The position numbers were made by a program, and so were the translations under genes. DNA of 64,000 nucleotides from Chitinispirillales bacterium ANBcel5 (GTDB lineage Bacteria > Fibrobacterota > Chitinivibrionia > Chitinivibrionales > Chitinispirillaceae), in assembly GCA_029688955.1 (NCBI GenBank), contig JARUKZ010000010.1:1-64000 (forward strand), written 5' to 3'. Of the stretch, positions 17,301 through 26,347 are shown piece by piece. Under the pieces are notes generated by a model that saw only the letters and a program-made list of their open reading frames with translations, made no database searches and was not told the origin of the DNA. How positions within the stretch are numbered: the first letter of the stretch is position 1; every line of letters starts with the position of its first letter.

Positions 17301-20300
17301 GTAGCTGGTGAATGGAGCGCTTTAGTTCTTATGGAAACGAATGATCCTCTTAGAACAGAAGACACAGTCTTTGTAACCCTTGATGTTCAAGAGTGCAAAA
17401 GCCTCTCTGCAAACAAAGACTCTATTGGTTTTGGAGAGATCGCAGCAGGTAGTGAAGTAACTGATACTGTTGAATTATCTAATACGTGCAATGCTGATTT
17501 AACTGTTAGTGAAATAGTATTTGAAAACGAATACTACGGAACAGACCTATCATTTCCGATATTAGTGCCTGCATATGGTTCTACAAATGTTGCAATCACT
17601 TACTCTCCATCAAGTGTTGGAAATCATGTAAGTTCGATGACAATCATAAGTGATGCTGATGACAACCCGGAGATTATAATTTCTCTGGAAGGAACAGCGC
17701 TTGATCCGCCATCGGCAATTATATCACCTCGTACTCTTGATTTTTCTTTTTCACCACCAGACATGGCCCCTGCTGACCGTACGTTCACCTTATCCAACAA
17801 CGGTGGCCTGGAGCTCACATATGATATTATTGAGATTAGAGAGATTTCTACTCCGCTGAGACTTTCTCAATCGGTTCAATCTCTACCAAAAATTAATTCA
17901 GAGAAGATTTATAACAGTAGAAACTACGAGAACGAGTTTATGCCTGGGCGTATAATTGTCGGGTTTAATCGTGGCAAAAGTTCTTTTGCAGATAATATTC
18001 TTATGAACAGATTGAATATTGAGTCTGTCAGAGAATTGACTGCCTTTATAGATCCAAAAACAAATCAGCAAATTCTCGAAGATCGTAGAATTTTTCTTTA
18101 TGAGCTACAAGATGACTCGCCCCAAGCTGTTTTAGATGCAATAGCTATACTAAAAAATGATGCAAATGTGGCTTACGCAGAACCTGACTACATAGTTAGT
18201 ATCGATAATCTACCCAACGATCCTGAATTTAACAGACTATATGGCCTGCACAATACAGGGCAGACTGGGGGAACTTCGGGAGCAGATATAAGCGCTCTTT
18301 CCGCATGGCAAACGCATACAGGAAATGGGTCTGTTCTGATTGGAGTTATAGACACCGGTATCGATTATTTGCACCCCGATCTTGCCGATAATATCTGGAC
18401 AAATCCCGGTGAAACGCCTAACGGCGAAGACGATGATGGAAATGGATATATCGATGATATCCATGGTTACGACTTTGCTTACAGGACAAGCGATCCCATG
18501 GATAGGCAGAGTCATGGGACACATTGCGCAGGTACGATTGCTGCTGTTGGAGACAACAGTATCGGTGTGACTGGTGTAATGTGGAATGCTCAGCTTGTTG
18601 CTCTGAAGTTTCTCAATGATAGTGGTAGTGGTTCGACAGCTGATGCCATTGAAGCCGTAAATTATTCTACAGCTATGGACATAAAGATCACCTCCAACAG
18701 TTGGGGAGGCGGTGGCTTTTCCCAGGGACTTAAAGATGCTATATCTCAAAGTGGACTGTTTGTTGCCGCTGCCGGAAATAATGGAAGAAATACTGATTTT
18801 ACACCATTCTATCCTGCTTGTTATGATTTGCCAAACATAATCAACGTTGCAGCTACCAATCACAATGATGCTTTGGCATCGTTCTCTAACTATGGTCAAA
18901 ACACCGTGCATCTTGGAGCACCAGGCGTAAGTATTTACAGCACAGAACCAAACAACCGTTATGGATACAAATCAGGAACCTCCATGGCTGCGCCGCATGT
19001 ATCGGGTGTTGCCGGTCTGATCTGGAGCTATAATCCTTCTCTCACCGCTCTGGAAGTAAAAGATATTCTTTTAGACAATGTAGACCCTATTGCTTCACTT
19101 GACGGATTAACTATAACCGGAGGTCGTCTCAATGCACAAAAAGCTATAGAAGCTACCGTTTCACCATGGCTAACTGTAGCACCCGATGAGCCTGGCACTG
19201 TTTCACCAGGTGAACATCAGGATTTCACTGTAACCGTTGATCCATATGGTTTAGCTGCCGGCGAGTGGAGAGGTGAAATTGTAATGTCTACGAATGATCC
19301 TCTTAAGCCACTTGATACGGTTACTGTTATAGCGGATATTGAACCCTGCAGAAGTATCACACTAAGCACAGACACTCTCCAGTTTGGAACAGTTTACACT
19401 GGACAGGATTCAAGTCTGAATGTTGATCTAACTAATAATTGTAACAATTCTGTCCAAATCGATAGTATAGTAATGGATAGTGAATATTTCTCTTTTGATG
19501 AATCGTTCCCCTTAACAATACCGGCATTTAGTTCAATTGAGCTCAGTGTACAATTTGCGCCTGAGAGTGAAGGGGTGTTCTATGAATATTTACATATCTT
19601 TAGCGATGCAGACAACAACCCGGAGTTAATTCTCACTTTGCAGGGTATTGCTGAACTCCCTCCTGAGATGACCCTTTTTCCAAACGCCTTCGAACGATAC
19701 GCTTCTCCTGGCCAAATTATTGAAGACACGCTTTTTATCGTTAACGATGGAGGCTCCGTTCTTGACTGGTATATTAGTGGAGTAAGTGATACTACCGCGC
19801 AAGCAACCCACTTTTACGACGCAAGTCACTTTATAAAGTTTGATAAAGGTGAAGAGGACCTCCGTGAGGGATATCCGCTACCAAATAACTCCGGTGGGCC
19901 CGATCTTTTCGGATATACCTGGATTGATTCTGATGAACCCGGCGGGCCGGTATATAACTGGAGAGAGATAAAAAATACCGGAACACGTTTAACAACTGTT
20001 TCCGGATGTGATGATTGCAGTCAAGTCCAAACTATACCTTTCAGTTTTCCGTTTTATGGCACAGAATATGACAGAATATTTGTTTCTTCAAACGGATTTA
20101 TTACCTTTGGTTCAGGAAGCGGTCAATATGTAAACTACCCCATACCTTCAATCAATAATCCAGCAAGGCTGATTGCTCCATTTTTCGATGACATCAACCC
20201 ACGCGCTATGGGCAATATTTATTATCAAGCTAATTCAGACTCTGTAATCGTTCAGTTTGAGAATTGTGCACGGTATGGTGGTAATGGTGTGTACACATTT

Positions 20301-21074
20301 CAGGTAATCCTACTGAAAAATGGTGATATTGTATATCAGTATAAAGACATGTCAGGATTTCTAAACAGAGCAACGGTTGGTATCCAGAATGAAGCAAGAA
20401 ATGATGGTTTAGAAATTGTGTACAACGCCCCTTATGTGAAGAATAATCATGCAGTCAAAATTTCACTGATTCCTGAGTGGGCTACAGTGTCCCAGCTTAG
20501 TGGCCAAACTGAAGCTGGTGATACATCAAGAGTAATTCTTAGACTTAATGCCACTGACCTTGACCCTTCTGTATACACTACCGAATTAAATGTATATCAT
20601 AATGTACCAGGAGATGAATCGTCCATTATAGTCCCAATCACGTTAACAGTTTCAGAAGATATAATTGAACCACCTCAGATCATCTCTCATCCTGAGGACC
20701 TGACAGTTGAGGAGAATGATACTGCCTGGTTTGAGATATCTGCTCAAGGTACAGACCTCTCCTATCAATGGCAAAAGGATGGTGAAAATATCGATGGAGC
20801 TAACGATGCATTTCTAATGGTACCTAACGTAGATAGAATCGATGATGGTGCAACCTTCAGGTGTATAGTCTCTAACTCTGCAGGTACTGTTATTAGTAAT
20901 GAAGCGCAATTAACCGTAATTGTTCCAAGCAATTACGGATTATTCATTACCGCAATTGGCAGTTCAGCGGAACCAGAGCTCGTTGGGTCTCAGTTCAGAT
21001 TGGAGGAAGTAAATATTGGTTCTGTAAGTTCCGGCAAAGTCAGCGGCAACAGATTTAACCTGTTTTTAAGATAA
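14316..21074 (+). CDS. Giant secreted protein with two tandem subtilisin (S8) proteases
   Basis: This is a 2252-residue protein with an N-terminal signal peptide. Order: BACON-like strand (~45-75); beta domain A (~125-315, starting GGPDLFGYRWMDSDE); Hydin/choice-of-anchor-type domain (~375-485); I9-like propeptide (~560-645); first S8 domain with D695, H749 (GHGTHCAGT) and S905 (GTSMATPHVAG). A second Hydin-type domain, propeptide (~1211-1296) and S8 domain follow, with D1346, H1400 (SHGTHCAGT) and S1556 (GTSMAAPHVSG). Then come a third Hydin-type domain, domain A again (~1861-2050) and an Ig-like domain (~2119-2205). Both triads are complete. The repeat period is 651 residues (695 to 1346). 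No recognised cell-wall or type IX sorting signal is visible at the C-terminus. It is probably an extracellular or surface protease. Confidence 0.9.
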   Translation: MKRTNRLLLLVAAKLLVLLFFQVTAFTTFDTAKDNKAAFSDRVDFSVDPTSLNVTLPVGETDTVNLLVTNTGDSLLTFTPFAVEEMESGSSVTNHVYGDYHFKSLERGSTDTRKGIPVTAGKGGPDLFGYRWMDSDETGGPVYQWNDISATGQRLDIVSECLDCSQMQSISFTFPFYENSYDEIYVGSNGYITLGSGSNIFVNYPLPSTMAPPNLIAPLYEDLYPGWSGDIYFQDFGNYVIVQYNNVGRWSGPGTYTFQLKLDNNGVITYYYNNLSGTLLSNTVGIQNATQDDGLTIAYNTSYLKENFAIEIRSTPKWLSVANQTITLDPGESYSLLLEFNAQEVYGDHYYGALEINHNSSLKENPFIIPCTLYAQGFRGLSVSPLSHQFESTWAGGSDTALFTLTNAGDETTAIDSIVTNNEIFSVSSQPSTVPAFGTVQFMAIFSPENPINNEGTLEIYSNAEDNPYIAVSLSGIGTEPPVASIEPRELYASSLPNSAPVDRTFVLSNSGAAPLTFAVKSIVETSTPLMSLKSSPQPPTIKHDKIYCESNYKNPFVPGRVIVGLKEQADNFSNSSILSSIDATNVRDLTVFRNQQTSQRVPVGRRILLVELKTKTEDSVHRAISILKTDPNVAYAEPDFIVSIDRTPNDELFDQLYSMHNTGQTGGTPNADISALGAWQKHVGNGSILIGVIDTGIDYLHPDIADNMWTNPGETPNGEDDDGNGYIDDIHGYDFAYGTSDPMDRNGHGTHCAGTIAAVGDNNIGVVGVMWDAQLVALKFLNDGGGGSTSGAIEAVNYATMMDIDITSNSWGGGGFSQGLKDAIAAGGLFIAAAGNSSENKDIFPSYPASYNLDNIISVAATDHNDNLAWFSCYGPNSVHLGAPGVDILSTVPNNSYDHYSGTSMATPHVAGVAGLIWSFNPSLTALEVKQIILDNVDPIPSLQGMTITGGRLNAQRAIEATPAPWITVESMEPGVLNPNEEQEFVATLDPQGLVAGEWSALVLMETNDPLRTEDTVFVTLDVQECKSLSANKDSIGFGEIAAGSEVTDTVELSNTCNADLTVSEIVFENEYYGTDLSFPILVPAYGSTNVAITYSPSSVGNHVSSMTIISDADDNPEIIISLEGTALDPPSAIISPRTLDFSFSPPDMAPADRTFTLSNNGGLELTYDIIEIREISTPLRLSQSVQSLPKINSEKIYNSRNYENEFMPGRIIVGFNRGKSSFADNILMNRLNIESVRELTAFIDPKTNQQILEDRRIFLYELQDDSPQAVLDAIAILKNDANVAYAEPDYIVSIDNLPNDPEFNRLYGLHNTGQTGGTSGADISALSAWQTHTGNGSVLIGVIDTGIDYLHPDLADNIWTNPGETPNGEDDDGNGYIDDIHGYDFAYRTSDPMDRQSHGTHCAGTIAAVGDNSIGVTGVMWNAQLVALKFLNDSGSGSTADAIEAVNYSTAMDIKITSNSWGGGGFSQGLKDAISQSGLFVAAAGNNGRNTDFTPFYPACYDLPNIINVAATNHNDALASFSNYGQNTVHLGAPGVSIYSTEPNNRYGYKSGTSMAAPHVSGVAGLIWSYNPSLTALEVKDILLDNVDPIASLDGLTITGGRLNAQKAIEATVSPWLTVAPDEPGTVSPGEHQDFTVTVDPYGLAAGEWRGEIVMSTNDPLKPLDTVTVIADIEPCRSITLSTDTLQFGTVYTGQDSSLNVDLTNNCNNSVQIDSIVMDSEYFSFDESFPLTIPAFSSIELSVQFAPESEGVFYEYLHIFSDADNNPELILTLQGIAELPPEMTLFPNAFERYASPGQIIEDTLFIVNDGGSVLDWYISGVSDTTAQATHFYDASHFIKFDKGEEDLREGYPLPNNSGGPDLFGYTWIDSDEPGGPVYNWREIKNTGTRLTTVSGCDDCSQVQTIPFSFPFYGTEYDRIFVSSNGFITFGSGSGQYVNYPIPSINNPARLIAPFFDDINPRAMGNIYYQANSDSVIVQFENCARYGGNGVYTFQVILLKNGDIVYQYKDMSGFLNRATVGIQNEARNDGLEIVYNAPYVKNNHAVKISLIPEWATVSQLSGQTEAGDTSRVILRLNATDLDPSVYTTELNVYHNVPGDESSIIVPITLTVSEDIIEPPQIISHPEDLTVEENDTAWFEISAQGTDLSYQWQKDGENIDGANDAFLMVPNVDRIDDGATFRCIVSNSAGTVISNEAQLTVIVPSNYGLFITAIGSSAEPELVGSQFRLEEVNIGSVSSGKVSGNRFNLFLR

Positions 21075-21114
21075 GCTATATAACACCTTTAAATATTTAT
21101 AAAAGGATTTTTCT

Positions 21115-23544
21115 ATGAAAGATAAAATGTTACTCTCTCTGCTCCTTTTTGGGTTGTTTTTTAATGTGTTTGGTAATAGTTTTTCCGATGACCACAGTGA
21201 TGGTGAACTAAATGGATGGACGATTTACGGGCAACGACCATGGTCTGAAACAGATGGTAGCGCTTTACCCGCAGATGCAAACCCCAATGAAGGGTTTCTA
21301 ATTAACGATTACGAATGTACTGATGATGGGATAATCGAAGTGAACATGACTGCCGACCAATGGAATGGTAACAGAGCCGGTGTCGTGTTTAGATGGACCG
21401 ATGTTAACTCCTATTACTACGTTGCTGTACTTCCAGGTAATAGATGGAGCAACCATTTGATTTTTAACCGCAATTCAATGAGTATTGAAACCGCTACTAT
21501 TGTCGCGCAAAATGACATCGACATGGGTACAACATTCGATCTTAGAGTCGAAATTGAAGGAAACACTTTCAGGTTTTATGTAAATGATACTTACAGAGGT
21601 GAAATCACTGATGATACTCATCCTTCCGGAGGAGTGGGTTATGCACAAAGTGCAGAGTGGAACAGGTATAATGCTTATAACAGTATAGCATGGACAGATG
21701 TATCTTCTGGGTATAACTTATCGGTAGAAACTGAGGGGCAGGGATCGGTTGATCCTTCAAGTGGTCAATATTCCGAAGGTGATACTGTTACTGTAACCGC
21801 AACAGCAGATCCAGGATGGACCTTTTCACATTGGAGCGGTTCTCTGACAGGAACTGATAACCCTCTTATCTTTAATATCGATTCTGATGTCGAACTTACC
21901 GCTCATTTCATCCAATTGCCCACCTATTCACTAACAATAAATATTGTAGGTGAGGGTGAAGTCATTGCAGACAGTGGAACTTTTTATGAAGGTGATACCG
22001 TTTCACTCTATGCTCAGGCTGCTCAGGGATGGATCTTTTCAACCTGGGACGGCGACCTTTCTGGCTTTATTAATCCAGCGACTATTTTAATGGATGAAGA
22101 TAAAACCATTACTGCGTATTTCAGCGAACACCTATATTCCCTCTACATTAACACAGAAGGTTCTGGAACTGTAGATCCTGACTCTGGCAGATTTCCTTTT
22201 GGGGATACAGTTACCATTATAGCTACCCCTTTACCCGGTAATGCTTTCACTGGATGGAGTGGAGACCTAACTGGAAACGAAAATCCAGCAACTGTTATAA
22301 TTGACACTAACAAGTCAATAACAGCTAATTTTGAAGAACTTACTTTCGATCTTTCAGTAACAACCGAAGGATCTGGAACTGTTACTCCTGATAGTGGTAC
22401 CTTTTCCTATGGAGATAGTGTAACACTTACTGCCACCCCGGATGCTGGATGGTTCTTTTATGGGTGGAGTGGAGACATAAGCGGTGATGAGAACCCTGTT
22501 ACTATAATTATGGATTCTGATAAATCAGTTGAAGCACGGTTTGTACAGAACTTTCACCAGCTGACAGTAGATATTTTTGGAAATGGAACTGTCACTCCAG
22601 ACTCAGGCTCATTCCCGGAAGGTGACACTGTAATGATCACCGCAACAGCCTCTCCCGGATATCGTTTTTCACACTGGGATGGTGATGCTACCGGAACGGA
22701 TACAGTAGTATCTATTGTAATACTTTCAGATATTACAATAGAAGCCTATTTTGAAGAGATACCTACCTACACTCTCTCTATCACATCTGAGGGTGACGGT
22801 ATTGCTGAACCGGATTCTGGTGAATTTATGGAAGGAGAGATTGTTAGAATAACAGCAGTCCCCAACCCCGGTTGGAGATTTGAAAGATGGAGTGGAGATA
22901 TCGAATCTACCGAGAATCCGGTGATGGTGCAAATGAATTCAGATATTACCGCCACTGCCCATTTTATTCAAACACCTGTATATGAAGTAATCATAACTGC
23001 AGAAGAAGGTGGAACGGTTACTCCTGACACCGCACTGGTTAATGAAGGTGATAGCCTTTTAATCACAGCCACTCCCCTTCCAGGTTATGCCTTTGAACGC
23101 TGGAGTGGTGATATTACTGGCTCACAAAATCCAATTAGTATCATCGTAGAAAGTGATATGGTAATTACCGCCCACTTTGTTGATTACATCCCACCTGTTC
23201 CAAACAGAGAAAAATTAAGTATCAGTGCCAAAATATTCGACAGTGAAGGAAATCCAGTTGGTGAAAGCAGTGCAGATACTTTGGATGTAGTAATCAGACT
23301 TTATAACCACCCTGAAGAAGGAGCCATGAGATATGAAGAGTTCTTTCTTACTTCTGAAGAAAAGGGTATAATTGTAACCAGAGGAAACCTTGTAGCAAGA
23401 CTTGGAGAAGGAAGAAGTGACTATGAATTAGGAATTGTTCTTAGTGACAACCCCCATCTTTGGGTCGAAATTACAATTGGTGATGATTCACTTGGAAGGA
23501 TTCCTCTTACAGGAGCTGCGTACGATTTATCTACTATGCCATAA
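21115..23544 (+). CDS. Secreted protein with seven InlB-type repeats and shared C-terminal module
   Basis: This is an 809-residue protein with a signal peptide (~1-20). Residues ~22-198 form a concanavalin-like/LamG- or DUF1080-like beta domain (FSDDHSDGELNGWTIYG, RAGVVFRWTDVNSYYY, FDLRVEIEGNTFRFYV), often glycan binding. Residues ~200-690 are seven ~70-residue divergent InlB B-repeats, each with the pattern EGxGxVxPDSG, EGDTVTxTAxPxPGW, F..WSGD(L/I)..., ITAxF. Residues ~698-809 repeat the module that stands alone in the 13874 gene. The layout is a binding domain on a stalk with a possible anchoring module. It is the last gene of the locus and is followed by a strong terminator. Confidence 0.88.
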   Translation: MKDKMLLSLLLFGLFFNVFGNSFSDDHSDGELNGWTIYGQRPWSETDGSALPADANPNEGFLINDYECTDDGIIEVNMTADQWNGNRAGVVFRWTDVNSYYYVAVLPGNRWSNHLIFNRNSMSIETATIVAQNDIDMGTTFDLRVEIEGNTFRFYVNDTYRGEITDDTHPSGGVGYAQSAEWNRYNAYNSIAWTDVSSGYNLSVETEGQGSVDPSSGQYSEGDTVTVTATADPGWTFSHWSGSLTGTDNPLIFNIDSDVELTAHFIQLPTYSLTINIVGEGEVIADSGTFYEGDTVSLYAQAAQGWIFSTWDGDLSGFINPATILMDEDKTITAYFSEHLYSLYINTEGSGTVDPDSGRFPFGDTVTIIATPLPGNAFTGWSGDLTGNENPATVIIDTNKSITANFEELTFDLSVTTEGSGTVTPDSGTFSYGDSVTLTATPDAGWFFYGWSGDISGDENPVTIIMDSDKSVEARFVQNFHQLTVDIFGNGTVTPDSGSFPEGDTVMITATASPGYRFSHWDGDATGTDTVVSIVILSDITIEAYFEEIPTYTLSITSEGDGIAEPDSGEFMEGEIVRITAVPNPGWRFERWSGDIESTENPVMVQMNSDITATAHFIQTPVYEVIITAEEGGTVTPDTALVNEGDSLLITATPLPGYAFERWSGDITGSQNPISIIVESDMVITAHFVDYIPPVPNREKLSISAKIFDSEGNPVGESSADTLDVVIRLYNHPEEGAMRYEEFFLTSEEKGIIVTRGNLVARLGEGRSDYELGIVLSDNPHLWVEITIGDDSLGRIPLTGAAYDLSTMP

Positions 23545-23574
23545 GTTCTCAGAGGGGTGTATAGGTTTTTTTTT

Positions 23575-23606
23575 GCAGGCAGATATATTTCTGCCTGCTT
23601 TTTTTT
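23575..23606 (+). terminator. Rho-independent terminator of the secreted-protein locus
   Basis: A perfect 8-bp stem, GCAGGCAG/CTGCCTGC, has an 8-nt loop and is followed by eight T residues, 30 bp after the 809-residue gene's stop. Confidence 0.92.
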
Positions 23607-23767
23607 CTGAATTTGAGTACAGGCAACCGTGCACAAGACCATACAGATTGTTCTCTTTAAATTCTTCCATCTTTGGTAAAACACTATTCTTTTCTGGCTC
23701 TCATTTTGCTTTAGTAACAGCTACTTGAAAAATTTCAAAACAATCGCTGATACAAAGGAGGACTGCT

Positions 23768-25711
23768 GTGCAAAACTTCCCCACACTTCTGTCACCAGGA
23801 CAGATCGGTTCACTAAAGTTGAAGAACAAAGTTGTTATGGCACCAATGGGCACACTTCTCTGCGGCCCGGGGGGAGAACTTACAGATCACTTTATTAAGT
23901 ACTATGAAGAGAGAGCAGCTGGTGGCACGGGATTAATCATTGTGGAAGTAGCCTGTGTAGAACCTGAACTTGGAAAAGCGGTGGCCACTCAGGCACGCAT
24001 TGATGATAATCGCTTTATCTCCGGACTCAGCCGGCTGGCTGGTGCTGTCCAAAAATATGGTAGTCGTGTCTTTGTGCAACTTCATCACGCCGGCAACCAA
24101 TCCAACTCTCAAATCACCGGCGGCAAACAGATTGTAGCCCCCAGTACCGTAACCAATGCTGCTGTTGGTGAGGAGCCCAGAGAGCTTTCAACCGAAGAAG
24201 TTAAGGGTCTTGTGGAAAAATTTGTTTCAGCAGCAGAAAGGGCGCAAACTGCTGGTCTGGATGGAGTAGAGCTCCATGGTGCACACGGCTATCTTATCTG
24301 TGAGTTTCTAAGCCCTCATACAAACAGACGCACCGATGAATACGGCGGGAACTTTGAGAACCGAATGCGCTTTGTTAATGAAATAATTGCCGGCATTAAG
24401 CAGAGGTGTGGAAACGATTTTCCGGTGTGTGTGAGATTCAGTGCTGATGAGTTTACCGGAAGAGGAATCGATCTTAAGCAGGGTACAGAAATAGCCCAGG
24501 CACTGGAGAGTGCTGGTGCAGATGCATTGCATGTCAGTTGTGGTACCTACGAAAGTCTCCATACTGTAATTGAGCCCATTATGTACCATGAGGGCTGGAA
24601 GGTGTATCTTGCTGAGGCTGTAAAAGAGGTGGTCAAGATTCCGGTAATCACTGTGGGCGCTATAAAACTGCCATCAACTGCAGAAAATATTTTGGAAAGT
24701 AAAAGAGCGGATTTTGTAGCTGTAGGAAGAGCCCTTCTCTGTGATTCACAATGGGTCAATAAAGCTTCAGAGGGCAAAGAAGATGAAATTATCCCCTGTA
24801 TTGGTTGTATGCACTGTACGGACACAATATTTTCCTCCAGAAGAATACAATGCGCGGTAGATGCTCGTACGGGAAGAGAACTGGAATTCGACCATAGTCC
24901 ACAAGACGGCAATGGGCGGGTTGTATCAATCATTGGTGGTGGTCCGGCAGGTATGGAAGCTGCCCGGGTATTAGCAAATCGCCACTTTCGCCCAATAGTC
25001 TACGAACAGGAACAGCAGATGGGGGGAGAACTAAATCCCGGCTGCACCCCCCCGGATAAAAAACCGATCCGTCAGTACAGAGATGCACTCATCAGAAATA
25101 CAGAATGCATGGAGATAGCCTTAAGAACCGGAACCGAGGCTACCCCTGATCTTGTCCGGGGTGATAACCCGTATGCGGTAATTGTTGCTGTTGGAGGAAA
25201 GCCTATTATCCCTCAGGACATTTCTGGCATAGACAGTGAGCGGGTAGTAAGCGCTCTTGAGGTGCTCAACAATCCCGATATGATAGAAAGCGGATCAAAG
25301 GCAGTTGTTGTTGGTGGTGGTATGACCGGGTGTGAAACAGCAGAGTTACTAGAAAGCAGAGGAATTGACGTTTCAGTTGTGGAAATGCTACCAGAAATTG
25401 CTGTTGAGGAAAGTAACATCTCAAAAGTCGCTATGATTGAAAAGATGAAAAACAGTAAAATAGAGCTTCTTACAGGTCATAAGCTTATTGCTGTTCATGA
25501 CAGACAGCTTGAGCTTCAGAGAACCGATGGTGAAGGTGGAACAAAGATCAGTGCCGATTATATCATTATTTCTCTTGGCTTAGAAAACAAAGAAACACAG
25601 CCCTGGACAGAAGCTTTTGAGCGGTGTATAGTTGTGGGTGATGCGCTTAAACCATCCAATGTTGCATTTGCCATAAGAACAGCTTTTGATGCGGCATTTA
25701 CGCTCAGGTAG
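23768..25711 (+). CDS. NADH:flavin oxidoreductase, 2,4-dienoyl-CoA reductase/TMADH family
   Basis: This is a 647-residue protein with a GTG start behind a perfect AAAGGAGG. Residues ~1-335 form an old-yellow-enzyme TIM barrel that binds FMN (LHGAHGYLICEFLSP, NRRTDEYGG). A 4Fe-4S cluster motif follows, CIGCMHC-x11-C. Its C-x2-C-x2-C spacing is that of trimethylamine dehydrogenase rather than the C-x2-C-x3-C usual in E. coli FadH. Residues ~375-645 are an FAD/NAD(P) Rossmann pair (VSIIGGGPAGMEAAR, VVVGGGMTGCETAELL). Such enzymes reduce enoyl or related double bonds with NAD(P)H. The substrate is unknown. It is monocistronic, with a terminator right after. Confidence 0.9.
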   Translation: MQNFPTLLSPGQIGSLKLKNKVVMAPMGTLLCGPGGELTDHFIKYYEERAAGGTGLIIVEVACVEPELGKAVATQARIDDNRFISGLSRLAGAVQKYGSRVFVQLHHAGNQSNSQITGGKQIVAPSTVTNAAVGEEPRELSTEEVKGLVEKFVSAAERAQTAGLDGVELHGAHGYLICEFLSPHTNRRTDEYGGNFENRMRFVNEIIAGIKQRCGNDFPVCVRFSADEFTGRGIDLKQGTEIAQALESAGADALHVSCGTYESLHTVIEPIMYHEGWKVYLAEAVKEVVKIPVITVGAIKLPSTAENILESKRADFVAVGRALLCDSQWVNKASEGKEDEIIPCIGCMHCTDTIFSSRRIQCAVDARTGRELEFDHSPQDGNGRVVSIIGGGPAGMEAARVLANRHFRPIVYEQEQQMGGELNPGCTPPDKKPIRQYRDALIRNTECMEIALRTGTEATPDLVRGDNPYAVIVAVGGKPIIPQDISGIDSERVVSALEVLNNPDMIESGSKAVVVGGGMTGCETAELLESRGIDVSVVEMLPEIAVEESNISKVAMIEKMKNSKIELLTGHKLIAVHDRQLELQRTDGEGGTKISADYIIISLGLENKETQPWTEAFERCIVVGDALKPSNVAFAIRTAFDAAFTLR

Positions 25712-25718
25712 TGTTTAA

Positions 25719-25745
25719 CCGTAATCTCTTAGAGATTGGTTTTAT
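25719..25745 (+). terminator. Terminator after the flavin oxidoreductase
   Basis: The AATCTC-TTA-GAGATT stem, extendable by flanking CC/GG, leads into TTTTATC about 10 bp after the stop codon. The stem is short, so confidence is moderate. Confidence 0.55.
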
Positions 25746-25763
25746 CTCTTTTTAGTTCCCTTC

Positions 25764-25796
25764 AATATGAGGGGTACCACCTGTATCCTTCATATT
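25764..25796 (+). promoter_or_regulatory. Stable hairpin upstream of the CBS-protein gene
   Basis: Positions 25764-25777 pair with 25783-25796 in a 14-bp stem (two G-T wobbles) around a 5-nt loop. It sits 16 bp before the GAGGGAGG ribosome site. With no T-run it is not a classic terminator; it may be an operator dyad or a leader-RNA structure. Confidence 0.4.
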
Positions 25797-25825
25797 AAGG
25801 CAATTTCATAATGAGGGAGGAAAGT

Positions 25826-26254
25826 ATGAAGGTAAATGAAATTATGACAAAGGGTGTCGAAGGTATCAAAACAACAGATACGATTCTGCATGCATGTCAG
25901 CGTATGCGTGATCTGGATATTGGCGCTATTCCGGTTTTTGATCAGGACAATGTTATAGGCGTTGTGACAGATCGTGACGTTGCGGTCAGGGTAATAGCTG
26001 AACAACTTAACCCTGCACATACCTCTGTTGGAGAAGTGATGAGCAAGGATGCTAAAACCTGTGCAGAGGACACTGAAGTTGAGGAAGCGGCACGTGTGAT
26101 GGAAAACTACAAAATCAGACGGTTGTTTGTTACCGATTCAACAGGTGCTCTTACCGGCATTGTATCGTTGGGAGACCTTGCTGCAAAAGGCGGAAAGGAA
26201 ATAAGTGCAGAGATACTCTCCGAAATTTCTCAGCCAATCGGACCTCACCGATAG
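25826..26254 (+). CDS. CBS-domain-pair protein
   Basis: This is a 142-residue protein from the ATG at 25826, chosen because GAGGGAGG lies 5 bp upstream. An in-frame ATG at 25811 would put the ribosome site inside the gene. It consists of two CBS domains: MTKGVEGIKTTDTILHAC with IGAIPVFDQDNVIGVVTDRD, then MSKDAKTCAEDTEVEEAARV with IRRLFVTDSTGALTGIVSLGDLA. Stand-alone CBS pairs bind adenine nucleotides and act as energy or stress sensors on partner proteins. The partner is not evident here. It is flanked by terminators, so it is probably its own transcription unit. Confidence 0.9.
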   Translation: MKVNEIMTKGVEGIKTTDTILHACQRMRDLDIGAIPVFDQDNVIGVVTDRDVAVRVIAEQLNPAHTSVGEVMSKDAKTCAEDTEVEEAARVMENYKIRRLFVTDSTGALTGIVSLGDLAAKGGKEISAEILSEISQPIGPHR

Positions 26255-26269
26255 CTAACAGGGTTGTTT

Positions 26270-26302
26270 GTGCGGATATGCAGCGTACATATCCGCACTT
26301 TA
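26270..26302 (+). terminator. Terminator after the CBS-protein gene
   Basis: A perfect 11-bp stem, GTGCGGATATG/CATATCCGCAC, with a 7-nt loop is followed by a short TTTAC. The stem is strong and the T-run weak. It lies 15 bp after the stop codon. Confidence 0.65.
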
Positions 26303-26347
26303 CTATCTTCTCTACTCCTAATAGTTTATAGTCATTACCGGTGTAGA

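Noticed and set aside
18237-18911. 224-codon minus-strand frame inside the second subtilisin domain
   Set aside because: It opposes a domain with intact catalytic motifs and shows no family signature or ribosome site.
21714-23180. Seven 210-bp repeats considered as a possible DNA repeat array
   Set aside because: They are divergent protein repeats (InlB-type) in one gene, not a non-coding array or CRISPR.
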